Positions 44,376 through 56,824 of a stretch of DNA of 64,000 bases are shown here, piece after piece. Where the stretch lies: assembly GCA_023374045.1 (NCBI GenBank), contig CM041777.1:482895594-482959593 (forward strand), read 5' to 3'. How positions within the stretch are numbered: the first letter of the stretch is position 1; each line of letters starts with the position of its first letter. Origin of the DNA: Limonium bicolor (lineage: Eukaryota > Streptophyta > Magnoliopsida > Caryophyllales > Plumbaginaceae). The notes below the pieces were generated by a model, which saw only the letters and a program-made list of their open reading frames with translations, did not search any database and was not told the DNA's origin. A program made the translations under genes and the position numbers.

Positions 44376-47300
44376 TGGATGATATGGACGACCCGGTCGG
44401 CGAGATTCTGTGTGACGCAGCCCGACCGAGGAAGAGGCAAACACGTGGAGGGAAGGGCCGCACGTCACGGGCCCGACTGATGAGGGGGGTAGTGGCACCG
44501 CCGAGATTATAGTGTCTGATGTGCCAGCTGCAGACACAAGGCTGGACCTTCTGGGTCACAGATCCCAGAGAGCCAGGACCGTAAAACCTCGAGGTCCTAC
44601 AAAAGCTCTGAAGTAAAAAAGATTGAGTCGAAGCCGCTGCAGTTTAATGAGTATCTACAACCGACTGGGGAATGGGCTGGAGACTTCACTACTGAGCTGG
44701 GCATCATAGTGCGAGAGTATTGTGATATCACTCTCTCCTGGCCTCAGGTTGACGAAGGATTGAAGAAGCAGATGTTTGAGATCGTACAGGTAAATAAATA
44801 GTTGCAGTATTTATTGATACGATTTAAGTATGCATAACTAACATCCTTTTCATTTATGATGATATGCAGAAACGATATCGAATACCTGCAGAAACCGAGT
44901 ACTACACCATGGTCAAATCGATGATGCGCAAGAAATTTTCAGATCATAAGCATGATTGGTCAAATGGTTCATCACCAAGAAGCTTAAGCGGCCTGACGGC
45001 GACACACGCCATTGGAGATCTACACAGCAATAACCCAAGAGAAGTGGCAGCAGTTTTATGATAAGAAGATGGAGACGAAGGTACATACTAACTATTAAAT
45101 AATTAAGTATTGTATATACATACAAATAGGTTTACATATGTATATGTTTTTAATCATCATCGTGTTTTGTTTACTTGATAATAGGAGTATCGTGAGGCCC
45201 AGTCAGCGAATGCGAAGAAGAATGAATATCGTCACTTGCTGGGTGCTAAAGGGGTTAACAGAAGAGTTCCTGAGTGGGTGGCAGAAGGGGAGTTGCCATC
45301 GGATGTGAGCACTCTAGATGAGCACCAGAAACGGGGTACATTTTGGAAGCTTTCACGCACTAAGAAAGACCCAAAAACTGGAGAGCGTCTGTATCCCTTC
45401 GAGAAAACGAAGGAAATTGTTGATAAGATGGTAAGTACTTTTGTTTAATCCTTATTTTTTTTCAAATTCAATATTTCAATCCTATAATTTATTATAAATC
45501 CTATATGCATTTACTTCTAAAGGCTGAAATGAACGAGCAAGTAACCCAAGGGACTTGGGCTCCTGATCGACATGATGACCAGCTGTCTCGGGCGCTAGGA
45601 AAGAAAGATCATCCAGGCCGAGCAGTGGGGTTAGGGGGGGTTAACATAGGGATAAGAAAAGTATTTGGAAACCCCGGGTCGAGGAAAGTAGTAGTCAGGA
45701 GAGATGATCCTTGATGAGCATTTACGTGTCCTCAGTAACAAAAGATCAGTTGAATGAGATCCTTGCTGAAGTGCGTCAGGGGACTGGTGCACCCCAGCCA
45801 TATGCTCCTGCTTCTGATCCTTCTTATGGATATGCTCCTGCTTCTGATCCTGCTTCTGATCCTGCTGGACTGCACACAAGCACAGAGTCTAATGATCCGT
45901 ATCCTTACGCATATGTACAGGTAAATTTTTATATCTTTAACTGTTTTATTACTTGTCATATCGTTTATTACTTATTTATTCAGTTCAATCATCTACTAAT
46001 CTGATTAAATTGTAGGATCCAATAAACTGCAACCTCTTGCTCCCGTACAACAATCAAAATATACCAGTTGCAGAAGGAAGAGTGTACACATCACGCTCGA
46101 ATGACGTGGTCCATGGCATGCCATTACAACCGTATCACGGGAGAGTGTCTGTGGACGAACCGATTTACACGTGTCCTGATTTAGAACTCCCTGTACCTAC
46201 GGAGGAGTACAGCACGGTTCGGTCCGCAAAGGGTGCATTTCTTCAATGGCCTGTTCGCCTGATTCAGAAGTGTATGAAGGTACGCCCAATACAACCTTTA
46301 ATATAGTTATTGTAGTAAATTATAAGTGTGTGGATGTTCAGTTCATGATTAGTAATGTATGTCGATTGCAAATAGGCATTAAAGGAGAAATCAAAGTCTC
46401 CTGAAAAAAAGAAGTCAAAGATTACATCTTCTGGATATAGAGCATCCACCAATGTCGTTACCAAAGAAAACTTGGTGGATGATTCAATATATGCACGCTT
46501 GGGGCCAAACATGAAAGTGTTGCATGATGTGATCCGTGACTTCCCAGCTGATAAAGATTCTATCCTTCTTAGCTTTGAATCTGACATTCTTCACTATGAA
46601 GAAGTTTTAGAAGTCGACTTGTGGACAAACGACGTGCAGGACATCCTGAAATCTGACTGGGTGCCTATCACTGTTGTCCATTCATTCATTCTGTAAGTAT
46701 TAGTCTTTTTTTGGTAATTAAGTTATAAAGTGATGCCCTGAAACAATGTTAATTACTATATCTTTTAATTAATGAATAGGTTTTTGCATGAGAAAATGCA
46801 AACTTTTTCACTTACCAAGTATGGATTTCTATGTCCTGAGAGAACGTCATACACTGCTGTGACGTCTGATGTACAAGGTTAAGCTCTACTTACAGCGTGC
46901 GATTGCTAACAGCATCAACGAGAAAGAAATATCTCCTGCTGCCCTACCATCAAAGGTAATAACTTGTGTTTATCATTTTAATTCCATTAAATGTTGTACT
47001 TGTTGATTTTGACATTATACTGACATGTTAGTGTTTTGGTATTACATAGTGGTCATTGGGTCCTACTGGTGTTGTGTTTGGATCGTGCACGTATACTATA
47101 TCTTGATCCGCTTCGGCATACATTACCGACTAATCTCAAGATAAAGCCACACCTTAACACGTAAGTACATTATAAACCACTTTTTATGCATTTCAATTCT
47201 TTTAATTTAATTTTGTTGTGCATGGATATCCTAATTTTATTAATATACATTTATGACATTTAATGTGCAGTATATATCAAAGTGTTATGATTTCACATCT

Positions 47301-47687
47301 TGGTATAAGGATAAGAGGTGCTGTCCCCTGGACTGCAGTGAAGGTACATGCATCACTTGTTTTTCATTGATAGAACAAATGTCTTATGTAATTAATCCTT
47401 TTTCTTTTCTGTTTAAGTGTCCACGTCAACCCGGGGGTTCGGAGTGTGGGTATTATGTCATGAGATATATGCATGACATAATCACCCTTTTTGGTGATAT
47501 GCATCAATTAGAAAATATGTTGAAGTCATATATATAATTTTTAATTTTAATGTATTTGTTTAATGATTAACTCATTTTTGTTTTTTGTTTTTCAAAAGGT
47601 TTTCCCTAATGTTGGCGAATACGACAGACAACGATCAACGCTATGTTGGAGGATTGGGCGGAGTTTGTCTATATGAATTTAGTTTGA
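44376..47687 (+). pseudogene. CACTA-2 second gene: Transposase_24-like and Ulp1-type cysteine protease
   Basis: Exons can be traced by GT-AG borders: ends at 44789, 45080, 45430, 45920, 46279 and 46692; starts at 44870, 45185, 45523, 46016, 46376, 46780, 47050, 47271 and 47418. The N-terminal part (KRYRIPAETEYYTMV, then LSRTKKDPKTGERLYPFE) resembles Transposase_24. A linker repeats YAPASDP. The C-terminal part is a C48/Ulp1 peptidase: GHWVLLVL with the catalytic His near 47055, YLDPLRH with the Asp near 47100, and GGSECGYYVMRY with the Cys near 47446. In plant CACTA elements this protein accompanies TNP2. A frameshift in exon 1 and a break near 45714 make this copy doubtful. Confidence 0.75.
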
Positions 47688-47809
47688 TTTTCACTTTGTT
47701 TTTTCGATCGAATTGTTATTTAGAACGTTAATGTTTAGAAATTTATGGCTAGTTAGATTGTGAAAGATGACCGGTTTGAGTACAATGAATATCTTGGTAG
47801 TTGTATATC

Positions 47810-47900
47810 TATATGGTCATTTGTGACCATTTGAAATGGTTTGTATATGGTCATTTGTGACCATTTGAAATGTGTTGTTGGTCATTTGTGACCATTTCAT
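47810..47900 (+). repeat. Short tandem repeat GGTCATTTGTGACCATTTGA in CACTA-2
   Basis: Three copies of a unit with the palindromic core GGTCATTTGTGACC lie between the Ulp1-like gene and the right subterminal array. Confidence 0.7.
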
Positions 47901-48071
47901 CATTATTTTGATTTTTTGACAATTCTCTTACAAAGAGTGATTGACATCCTCTACAATATGATGTAGAGAGATGATTTGGATATATCTGGATGTTGTATCT
48001 GTATATTTTACAGGTTTGTTGACATATGTGGGATTGTAAACTAAAACGAAAAAAACCAAAAAAAAAATATA

Positions 48072-48356
48072 GCAATTTTCGGCGGTTCCTAGTAAGAACC
48101 GCCGAAAATTGCCCGTTTTTTAATTATTTTCGGCGGTTCTTACTAGGAACCGCCGAATATTGCCCATTTTTACCTCATTTTGAGCTGGGACAGCCGTTAT
48201 TTTCGGCGGTTTTGGCGTTTGGAACCGCCGAAAAAGGTTGTTATTTTCGGCGGTTTTATAACCGCCGAAACTTTGGAAAGGCCTTTTTCGGCGGTGTAAT
48301 ATTCGGCGGTTTAAAACCGCCGAAAAAGGCCCAAAAGAACCGCCGAAAATGACCCT
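48072..48356. repeat. Right subterminal hairpin array of CACTA-2
   Basis: Repeated ATTTTCGGCGGTT / AACCGCCGAAAAT inverted pairs mirror the left end, with more varied spacers. Confidence 0.85.
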
Positions 48357-48569
48357 TTTTTCTACTAGTGAAATAAGGTTTTGGTAAGCTCATTAGGTCT
48401 TAACCAAGCTTATCCCAAGCTTAGAGCACATTTTTGCCCTAATTGACTTTAAGGTATTTATTTGTGTTTTCTATGGTTTAAATTGTTTACTAATGTTTCT
48501 AAGACTCTTTTTAGTCTTAATATACCATATTTTAATGTTTAAACAACATACTAAGGTTTGGGGTATTTC

Positions 48570-48600
48570 AATCTACCCCCCTTAAAAGAACTTTGTCCCC
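48570..48600 (-). other. G1 polypurine tract region
   Basis: The minus strand reads AAGGGGGGTAGAT directly before the LTR start TGAAATACCCC. This is the expected plus-strand primer. Confidence 0.75.
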
Positions 48601-48870
48601 AAAGTTCATACTTCCCACATATCCTAAATATTAGAACACATGAATACATATAAACAATACTTCCATAACAACATTAACAACATACTTACATAGCACCGGA
48701 CACAAGGTCCAAACAACATAACAACACAACATCATTCAGACACAACGGTCTGTAACATAACAAGGTAGTAACATAACAACATAACACATAGACAATGTAT
48801 CCGAATACATGTCGTACACACATAACCGAAACGGCTCTACCCCCCTTAAAATAGGGGTAGGCCCCGTACC

Positions 48871-49594
48871 CTATACATACAACGACGGGTACTTCGCCTT
48901 CATCTTGTCTTCCAGCTCCCAAGTGGCCTCCTCAACGTCCTGGTTAGACCAGAGAACCTTCACCAGTCTCACAGACTTATGGCGAGTGTCTCGAGTCTTA
49001 GTGTCCAGAATCCGTACGGGAGTCTCCACTGATCGCATGGTCGGCTCTAAGGTTAGCCTCTCAGGCTGAAGTATATGAGACGGATGAGACATATATTTCT
49101 TCAACTGGGACACATGAAATACATCATGTACCTTGCCCAGCTCGGCGGGTAAATCAAGTCTGTAAGCTACCGGGCCGATCCGCTCCGTCACAACATAAAG
49201 CCCCACATATTTTGGGCTCAACTTGCCTTTCTGGCCAAAACGAAACACTCCCTTCATGGAGGATACTCTCAGAAATACCTGATCGCCCACGGCGAACTCC
49301 AGGTCACGTCTGCGCACATCGGCGTATGATTTCTGCCTATCCTGAGCTGACTTCATGTTAGCCCGGATCTGTCGTACTTCTGCTTGAACTTGCTCTAGAT
49401 ACTCTGGTCCTATAATGACCGTCTCACTCGACTCATCCCAGCATAATGGCGTGCAGCATGGTCTACCGTACAAAGCCTGGAAGGGAGACATCTTGATCGA
49501 AGCATGGTAACTGTTGTTGTAGCTAAACTCGATCAGATGTAACTTATCAATCCAGCTGGTCTGAAAATCAAGTGCACATGCACGTAACATATCC
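48871..49594 (-). pseudogene. G1 integrase C-terminal region with chromodomain-like tail
   Basis: This is the part of integrase downstream of the catalytic Glu. It contains WIDKLHLIEFSYNNSYH, MSPFQALYGRPC, the GPY/F-type block LSPKYVGLYVVTERIGPVAY, VFHVSQLKKY, and a final region VKVLWSNQDVEEATWELEDK that matches the C-terminal chromodomain-like module of Tekay/Del elements. That module is thought to direct insertion into heterochromatin. The frame is open to its stop at 48871. It is separated from the catalytic core by solo LTR 2; the duplicated TCGAG lies in the coding sequence at the join. Confidence 0.9.
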
Positions 49595-49599
49595 TCGAG

Positions 49600-52500
49600 T
49601 GAAATACCCCAAACCTTGATATGTGGTTTAAATATTAAACTGTGGTATGTAAAGGCTAAAAAGTGCCTTAGAAACATCAGTGAACAATTTAAACCATAGT
49701 AAAATGCAATAAAACACTAAGATACAGTTTGAGCAAAAACATGCTCTAAGCTAGGAGTGAACTTGGTTAGGACCCAAAGAGCCTACCAAGACTTAATAAT
49801 ATTCAATTATGATTTAATAAGGCTAATTAAGTCCTTAGGAAACTTTGGTAGACAGTTAAACCAAACAAACACAAGAAAATACCTTAAAGTCAATAAGAGC
49901 AAAAATGTGCTCTAAGCTTGGGATAAATTTGTATAAGACCTAATGGTCATACCTATACCTTATAAATATGTTAATGAACATATTAAATCAATTACCAAAG
50001 AAAACCAAGCTTGAAAACAAGTTAAAACATAAAATGTGCTTTAAGGAGTTTTAAAGCACATTTTTGAAAAATTGTCTTGTAAATGAGTTTTGAGTGGCTA
50101 AATGTCCATCATTACTCTTTAATTAACATGTGTACTATATAGTATCACATTTGGAAGTCTATATCAATGGGAAATCAAAAATTTCACATCTAAGTGCTTT
50201 GTTTTAGTGAATAGTAACTTTAATAAGCTAGTTTGTAACATATGTTATTATAAGTAATTTAATTGGTCAACTAAGACCAAAACACCCCTAAGTAAATGAT
50301 GGGGGCCGGTTTTTGTCATGGAGAGTCACCAACATGTAAAAGAAATCAATTTAAGAAAGGTAGGAAAAGTAAGTAAAAGAAGAAAGTTACTTTATAACAT
50401 AAATATCTTCCAAAAGCAAAACTTATCTTCATTTCTATTCTTCCTTCTCATTTCACACATCTTCAAGCTCCCTTCCTCCCTTCCATTTACGATTAGCTAT
50501 AGTTCCACACAAGAACTCCATCTTTGAATGCTTGTAACTCCTAGCTCCATGGTCCAAATTCAATTTCAAGACCACCATTCTTCTAGTTGGAGCAAGCTCT
50601 ACACTTCTATCTTTTCAAATCTTCAAAATCCTCATTTCGGTGCCAAGGAGATTCACCATTGATGGAGCTTGAGCTCACCTTTTCACATATTATTGTTCTC
50701 CTTTGCTTCAAGGTAAGGAAACTCAAAGAAAAATGATGTTTCCTTCATTTTTGTATGTGTCCGAAAATTCACCTCACAATGGTGCTTTTTCTTGCTCTCT
50801 TCATAGCTTAATTCAAACTTCAAAGGACTAGGAGGAGTCCTATCTTGCTACTTAACCAAGCTCTCTTCCGAATTCCAAAGGTAATCGTCAAATTTTGGGG
50901 TTTTAAGACACATATGTAAACCTAGGGTTTAACTATGAGTTGGAGTATTAAACTTAATGCTCATTACCCTTATATGTGTATTGATTAGAAGATTTACAAG
51001 TGATAAAAGCCCTTGCCGATTTTCTATCAAGGAAGAACAAAGAAAAACAAGTGGGAAGTCTTGAAAGAAAAGAGGTAAATGTGTTAACCTAATATGGTTT
51101 AAATGCCTAGGAAAATGAGCTTGATTTGCTTAATAAAATACCTAAGGAGCCAATGGCAAATGAGCTAATAAAATGCTCTCAAGGAGTTTATTAAGGGCAT
51201 ATGTATTGTTGGGTGTATTTGCAGGTCAAAGGCATTATTTATGTGGGAAATTCAGTGTTTAAGGTTTATGTTATTTAAGGGCCTAAGAGCCATGTTATTT
51301 AAGGGCCTAAGTGCCAAGCAATTAAGTTATGCACTATATTGTGATGTAGTGTAAATTTGGTGAAGTTATGTGTGTGAGGAAGTCCTTGATGGATTTTAGG
51401 TGTTCTTGAATGAAATAAGGTAAAAACCTAAGTGTTTGGGTGTGAGGATATACAAGAGAAGCTATGTCAAAATTTGGAAAATGTATAAGGAGTTCTAAGT
51501 GTTTTAAATGAGTTTTGGTGAACTAGGAAGTGTTAAAGGTGAACAATTGTTTTACTAGGGAAGAAAGCATGTACTAAGGTGATTTAGAGTGATACAAGGA
51601 TTTAGGTATTATCTTGGGAGTTCTAGGAATTCAATGTGTGTTTTTGAGAATGTATTAAAGTTTTGGAGAAGTTTGTTTAAGGTTTAGGAATGTTGATGTA
51701 CAAGGAGGAAATGATGTTTAGGTAAGATGTGAAAAGGAGATTTAGTTAGTAAGAAAAGAAGTTTGGGAGATGATGTTAAGGTGTAGAGGAAACACCTTGG
51801 TATAGTGGTCATTATAGGTGACATACCACTTAGAAGTCTTAAGGAGAAAACATTCCAAGTGCTAGGAATTTTGTAAGAAATTTGTGAATGATAAAATTGT
51901 TTTGGTGAGTGATTTAAAGAGTTTAGCACATGGCTAAAGGTGTGTTTGCAGTGCCAAATGATGTTAGAACACATTAGAAGGCTTGAGGAAAAGTTTGGAG
52001 AAAGTTTGACAAGTTTTTGACAATTTCTGATGTTGTCCGACCCAGTGGTCTGACCCAGGGTGGGTCGGACAGCCTTGTTAATTCAATCGTCGGAGTTTCT
52101 GGAATGGTCCGACCCAGAGGTCTTGGGTTGGACATGGGTCGGACATGTGTGCTCTAAGTATCTGGAATGGTCCGACCCAGATGGTTGGGTCGGAAATGGG
52201 TCGGACAGGTGTATTTAAAAGACGGGAAAAGCTTCTGGAACGGTCCGACCCAGTTGTGGGTCGGACGGCCCAAAGTATGTACAAAAAAAAATGTTTAAGG
52301 TTATAGGATGATGGGGATTATTAAGTAATGATGTTATATATTACTAAGGACATGTTAAGTGAGTTATAATGACAATTTAGTGGGGAAAAGTTGTATTAAA
52401 TGTAAAAGTAAAACAAGTTAAAATGTGAAGTTATGTAACTAAGTTAACGGGGATAAGTTATGAGCATTAGACTTTAAACAATCATGTTACCCCCCAGATG

Positions 52501-54174
52501 TTAATAAAAGTACAAGTAATATTATCAGTTGTTCGAGAATTGCTCGAGGAACATAAGTGGACATGATAAAGTGGACTCCGGTGACAGGTACGGTTTTCTT
52601 GCAACCTGTGTCCTACCGGATTACACCGGCTTGTATGCCAATGTGTTTTTCTGTATGTTTGCCACGTTGTAAGATAAAATGAAATTTGTTTACAGTAATT
52701 CATATATGTGGCGTGTTCAACTCCGATACCATTTAACCTCGGAAGTGTTAACCTTAGCTAACTGAGTCTAGGACCACATGAGAGTTCGGTATTCGGACTA
52801 AACGACCCGAACCATGGGACATTCTAACCACGGCTATGCGTGTGTTAATTATGTGATATTTGTGTGTGTGTATGTAAGGACCTCTCTCGTATGTTTAACC
52901 CAGTAGTAATGTTGTATAATGTGTGAATGTGATAGACTCCATAGTGGGGTTCTAACTAATATCTAAAAGTAGGTATGTACTAACAGTGGTGAGGAATCCG
53001 GTTAGGCCGGTCGCGCGTTGTTTGGGAGTGGGTATCCTTCTTAGCCTTACCCTTCTCTCTGTTATGGTTGTTTCCCTCACGGGTTATGATCTCCCATTAG
53101 CTTATTCCAAAGCTTAGCTATTCTGACTTATGATCGGTTTAGGTAGAACATGTGTTTGTATGGTGTGTTCGGGCCACCAAACCCGAACCATCTTAACTTA
53201 AGTTACTCGTCCGACTATTAGGACGGTAATGAGTGTTGTTGTTGTTGTATAACGAGCTTATCATGAGGGTGACATCATTCTCTAGGCTCACCAGTGAATT
53301 AACTATGTTTGGGTCGGTTCCTAAGAGGACCGTTCCCGTTATGTTATGTGATGTTGTTGTAATGCAATTCCTATTGCGATGTTATCATGTGCACGTCGAA
53401 ACGTGAAAAGTATTGTTATGTTTTGTTATGTGAGGAATGTTATATGTTGTAAGATATGGAGTGTGTGGATCATGGAAATGAATCCCAGTTTGTGATAAGA
53501 GGCGTTTAAGGATAACCCGATTTAAGGGTAAGTGTCGTCTATTAAGGAAGTTGCTCCATTAGAGGAGGAACACTCTAGGATAATGAATACCATGAGTGAC
53601 TTATCAAGTAAGGATGTATTATCCGTTTGTTGAGCCCATTGAGGCGAAATGTTATGTGTTGTGTGTTTACAGTTGCATGCATGCTTTAAAATAATCAATC
53701 GCATGCTAAGACGACAATTAGTTGTGCGTGGCCCGGTAGCATGTGGGCTGCGGGATTACATACAGCAAAGGTGCTGAGCCCCTTGGGGGCCACCCTTTCT
53801 CTTCTTTTCTTATTTCAGGTACGAAGAGCTGGAAGCCGTTCGAGAGTAGGACGGGTAGTCGTTGTACATGGGTAATCATTTAAGTGTATATATACAGTAG
53901 GTGTAGTAAGACCGAAATTGTTATCGGCATCAGTTTATAAATACTCGGTACATTAGGAAGGTATGTGTATGTTGTGTTGTTAATGGAAAGGGATTAATAA
54001 TGTGTAGTCGCTCGGGGATCTAGTCCATCAGACCGGTACAATGTATTATGTAATAGCCTTGTTAGCCACGTGGGTGGTTAACGGCGTGTAACACCAACGA
54101 GTTAAGTTATGTGAAGTAGTATATTTTCTGCTGCAGAATGTTGTTATGTGTTTGTTGTTGGATGGGGTGTTACA
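49600..54174 (+). repeat. Solo LTR 2 inserted in the G1 integrase
   Basis: This 4575-bp segment runs from TGAAATACCCC to GGGGTGTTACA. It is flanked by an exact 5-bp duplication TCGAG (49595-49599 and 54175-54179) whose loss would restore the integrase reading frame. The terminal sequences are those of the G1 LTR itself in opposite orientation, so this is another member of the same family. It is longer than the other two LTRs, partly because a segment containing GAGCAAAAATGTGCTCTAAG near its left end is duplicated (about 49655-49800 and 49850-49990). No protein domain was seen. Confidence 0.93.
52029..52273 (+). repeat. GTCCGACCCA hairpin array in solo LTR 2
   Basis: Four units of about 60-70 bp, each starting TGGTCCGACCCAG after a TCTGGAA word, contain one or two TGGGTCGGAC words. 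The first and last words of each unit are complementary and would fold into a GC-rich hairpin. Confidence 0.75.
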
Positions 54175-54179
54175 TCGAG

Positions 54180-54956
54180 TGTCTGGATGGTGCGCTCACT
54201 CTGACCATCAGTCTGTGGGTGGAACGCTGTACTTAGCTTCAGCTCGGTACCAAGCGCTTCCCGTGTGGATTTCCAATACCTCGAAAGGAATCTGGTATCC
54301 TTATCAGATACAATTGTTTTCGGTACCCCATGATGTCTTACAATCTCTCTATCGAAGAGCTCTGCAAGCTTAGCCACTTTCCAGGTGTCCTTCATCGGTA
54401 TGAATCGAGCCACCTTGGTCAGTCGGTCAACAACAACCCAAATCATATTCAGACCTCCCCTTGTAGGCGGAAGCCCTACTACGAAGTCCATAGAAATGTC
54501 ATGGAACTTCCACTCAGGCACTAGCATTGGCTGTACCATACCACCAGGCCGTCGGTGCTCAAACTTGACCTTCTAACAAGTGAGACACCTTAACACATAA
54601 TCGTTCACATCCTTTTTCATTCCAGTCCACCAAAAATAACGTTTCATACCCTTATACATTTTTGAAGCTCCGGGGTGAATCGAAGTCGTAGAACAATGGG
54701 ATTCACTCAGTATGCGCTCCTTCAGCTCAGCGCTACTCCTCGGAATACACAGTCGGCCATTAAGCCTAATCAGGTCATCATCGTGGAGTCGGAAGTCGTA
54801 CTTCTGACCCTCGAATGTGCCATCAATAAGCTTCTGCCTGATCTCCAACATATATTGATCCGTCATCTGAGCACTCCGCACCTCTTCAACCAAGCTAGAA
54901 TGAGAGACTATCGAATGGAGAGAGTGTGCTCGGCGACTCAGTGCGTCGGCTACCAC
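54180..54956 (-). pseudogene. G1 integrase zinc-binding domain and catalytic core
   Basis: Frame 54573-54956 has the RNase H to integrase linker (VADALSRRAHSL) and the HHCC zinc domain (ESHCSTTSIHPGASKMY … CLTC). A stop follows, and then the core at 54144-54539: WKFHDISMDFVVGLP (first Asp), TIVSDKDTRFLSRYW (second Asp) and HPQTDGQSERTIQTL (Glu). All three acidic residues are present. The core ends at the TCGAG where solo LTR 2 is inserted and resumes at 49594. Confidence 0.9.
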
Positions 54957-54976
54957 ATTTGCCTTACCCTCTTATA

Positions 54977-56268
54977 CTACAGATTGATGTCATAATCGTT
55001 TAGAAACTCGACCCACCTTCTTTGTCTCATGTTCAACTCCTTCTGAGTGAACAAGTACCTTAAACTCTTGTGGTCGGAGTAAATTGTCACGCTTACCCCA
55101 TACAAATGATGTCGCCATATCTTCAATGTGAAGACAATGGCACCCAATTCTAAGTCGTGGGTAGGGTAGTTCTCTTCATGCTTCTTCAGCTGTCGGGAGG
55201 CGTATGCTACGACCTTCCCATGTTGCATCAACACACAACCCATACCTCTGCCTGATGCGTCACAATAGACCTCAAAACCATCTGGACCGTCTGGTAAAGT
55301 CAGGACTGGTGCAGATGTCAGGGCATCCTTAAGACTCTGGAAAGAACTCTCACAGTCGATTGTCCACTCGAATGGAGCATCCTTTTTCATCAAGGAAGTC
55401 ATCGGCTTCGAGACACTGGAGAAGTCCTTCACAAACCTCCTGTAATATCCTGCCAGACCGAGGAAGCTACGTATGTCGGTAACTGTCTTCGGCCTAGGCC
55501 AGGTGCGCACTGCATCTATCTTTGCCGGATCAACAGCGATCCCGGCTTTAGCAATCACATGACCAAGAAAAGATACTTGGTTCAACGAAAATTCACACTT
55601 AGAAAATTTCGCATACAACTGATTCTTTCTCAATGTTTGCAACACACTTCTCATGTGGCTTTCGTGCTCACCCTTGGATTTCGAATACACAAGTATATCG
55701 TCGATGAAGACTACCACTGACTTGTCCAACTGATCTTGGAACAAGCGGTTCATTAAGTCCATGAACTTGGCTGGTGCATTGGATAAACCAAATGGCATAA
55801 CCGTAAACTCATAATGTCCATATCTGGTTCTGAATGCCGTCTTCTCAATGTCACTTTCACGGATGGCAATCTGATGGTATCCGGATCGTAGATCTATCTT
55901 GGAGAATACTGATGCTCCTTTCAACTGATCAAACAAGTGTCGATGCGTGGTAAAGTATAACGGTTCTTCACCGTAACTGCATTCAGCTCACGATAATCAA
56001 TACACAGGCGGAGACAACCGTCCTTCTTCTTCACGAAGAGGACCGGCGCTCCCCATGGTGAAACGCTGGGGCGGATAAATCCCTTGTCGAGTAGGTCTCT
56101 CAGCTGCTCCTCGAGCTCTGTCATCTCTGCTGGAGCCATACGATAGGGCGCCTTCGCAATTGGTCCGGTGCCCGGAACCAAATCAATCTCAAACTCAACT
56201 TCCCGTGCTGGCGGAATGCCTGGCAGTTCCTTAGGGAATACATTAGGAAACTCCGACACTACCGGCAC
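54977..56268 (-). pseudogene. G1 reverse transcriptase and RNase H
   Basis: Two frames overlap near 55930. The first (55921-56268) has [20 protein letters not shown] and [19 protein letters not shown]. The second (54977-55936) has [14 protein letters not shown] (first Asp), [30 protein letters not shown] with the catalytic pair (55697-55708), [16 protein letters not shown] and [12 protein letters not shown], then RNase H blocks [36 protein letters not shown] and [12 protein letters not shown]. The second frame is intact for 319 codons. The only visible break in the polymerase is the frame change near 55930. Confidence 0.93.
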
Positions 56269-56824
56269 ATCTGGGCTAAACTCTGGGTCTCTCTCTATGT
56301 CCTGGACATAGCAGAGGTATACATCATTCCCTCGTCATAGTTCACAATACATAGTCATGGCGGTGATGATCTGAGTCGAAGGCTCCCTAGGCCTCTGGCG
56401 GTAAGATATGGTAACCCCGGACGGACTCCGAAGAAGCAGACGATGCTCGACACATAGGATTTTGCCTTGTACCGCTCCAACCAGTTCATCCCGACAATCA
56501 CATCAAAACCAAGTCCGTCGAACTCTATCAAGTCGATCGGAAACTCTTCTTCTCTGATTCATACAACAACATCTCGGTGGTAGCGGGTACACCTGATCCG
56601 TTCTTTCGACGGGAGAGTGACTAAGAAGTCAGGCATCTCTTCACCGTCTAACCCCAGCCTCTTCGCAAAAGATAGCGAAATAAATGTATGTGAGGCTCCG
56701 GAGTCAAACAAAATCGAAGCATCCACGCCGTTGACTAGAAAGGTACCGGTGAGGATTGTGCCGCTCTTGCCGGCTTCTGCCTCATTGCAGACACTCAGTA
56801 TACCTCCCGTTCCGAGTGCACAGC
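56269..56824 (-). pseudogene. G1 aspartic protease
   Basis: The minus strand reads GTFLVNGVDASILFDSGASH with the active-site DSG at 56697-56705, then FISLSFAKRLGL, and after a TGA at 56559-56561 IDLIEFDGLGFDVIVGMNWL, the usual partner block. The frame begins after a splice-acceptor-like AATGAATTAG ending at 56825. The codon phase there would fit the donor at 57892. Frame shifts downstream (about 56440-56270) separate it from the polymerase. Confidence 0.82.

Larger units (their letters stand above)
39549..48370 (+). mobile_element. CACTA-2: coding CACTA transposon
   Basis: The element is 8822 bp, begins CACTAGTAGAAAAA, ends with its complement, and is flanked by AAA on both sides (39546-39548 and 48371-48373). 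It encodes a TNP2 transposase and a second multi-exon protein with Transposase_24-like and Ulp1-type protease parts. Both subterminal regions are arrays of TTTTCGGCGGTT and its complement. It lies within the G1 LTR. Single-base frameshifts in the transposase suggest it is no longer autonomous. Confidence 0.93.
35932..48569 (-). repeat. G1 3' LTR, interrupted by CACTA-2
   Basis: The LTR occupies 35932-39548 and 48371-48569 and is about 3.8 kb without the insertion. Plus-strand ends are TGTAACACCCC and GGGGTATTTCA, as in solo LTR 1. The five bases before it (CTTTT, 35927-35931) should reappear at the other end of G1, outside the window. Confidence 0.88.

Noticed and set aside
50318..50527. Short plus-strand frame in solo LTR 2
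   Set aside because: It lies in the promoter-proximal part of an LTR, and the matching regions of the other two LTRs do not keep it open.
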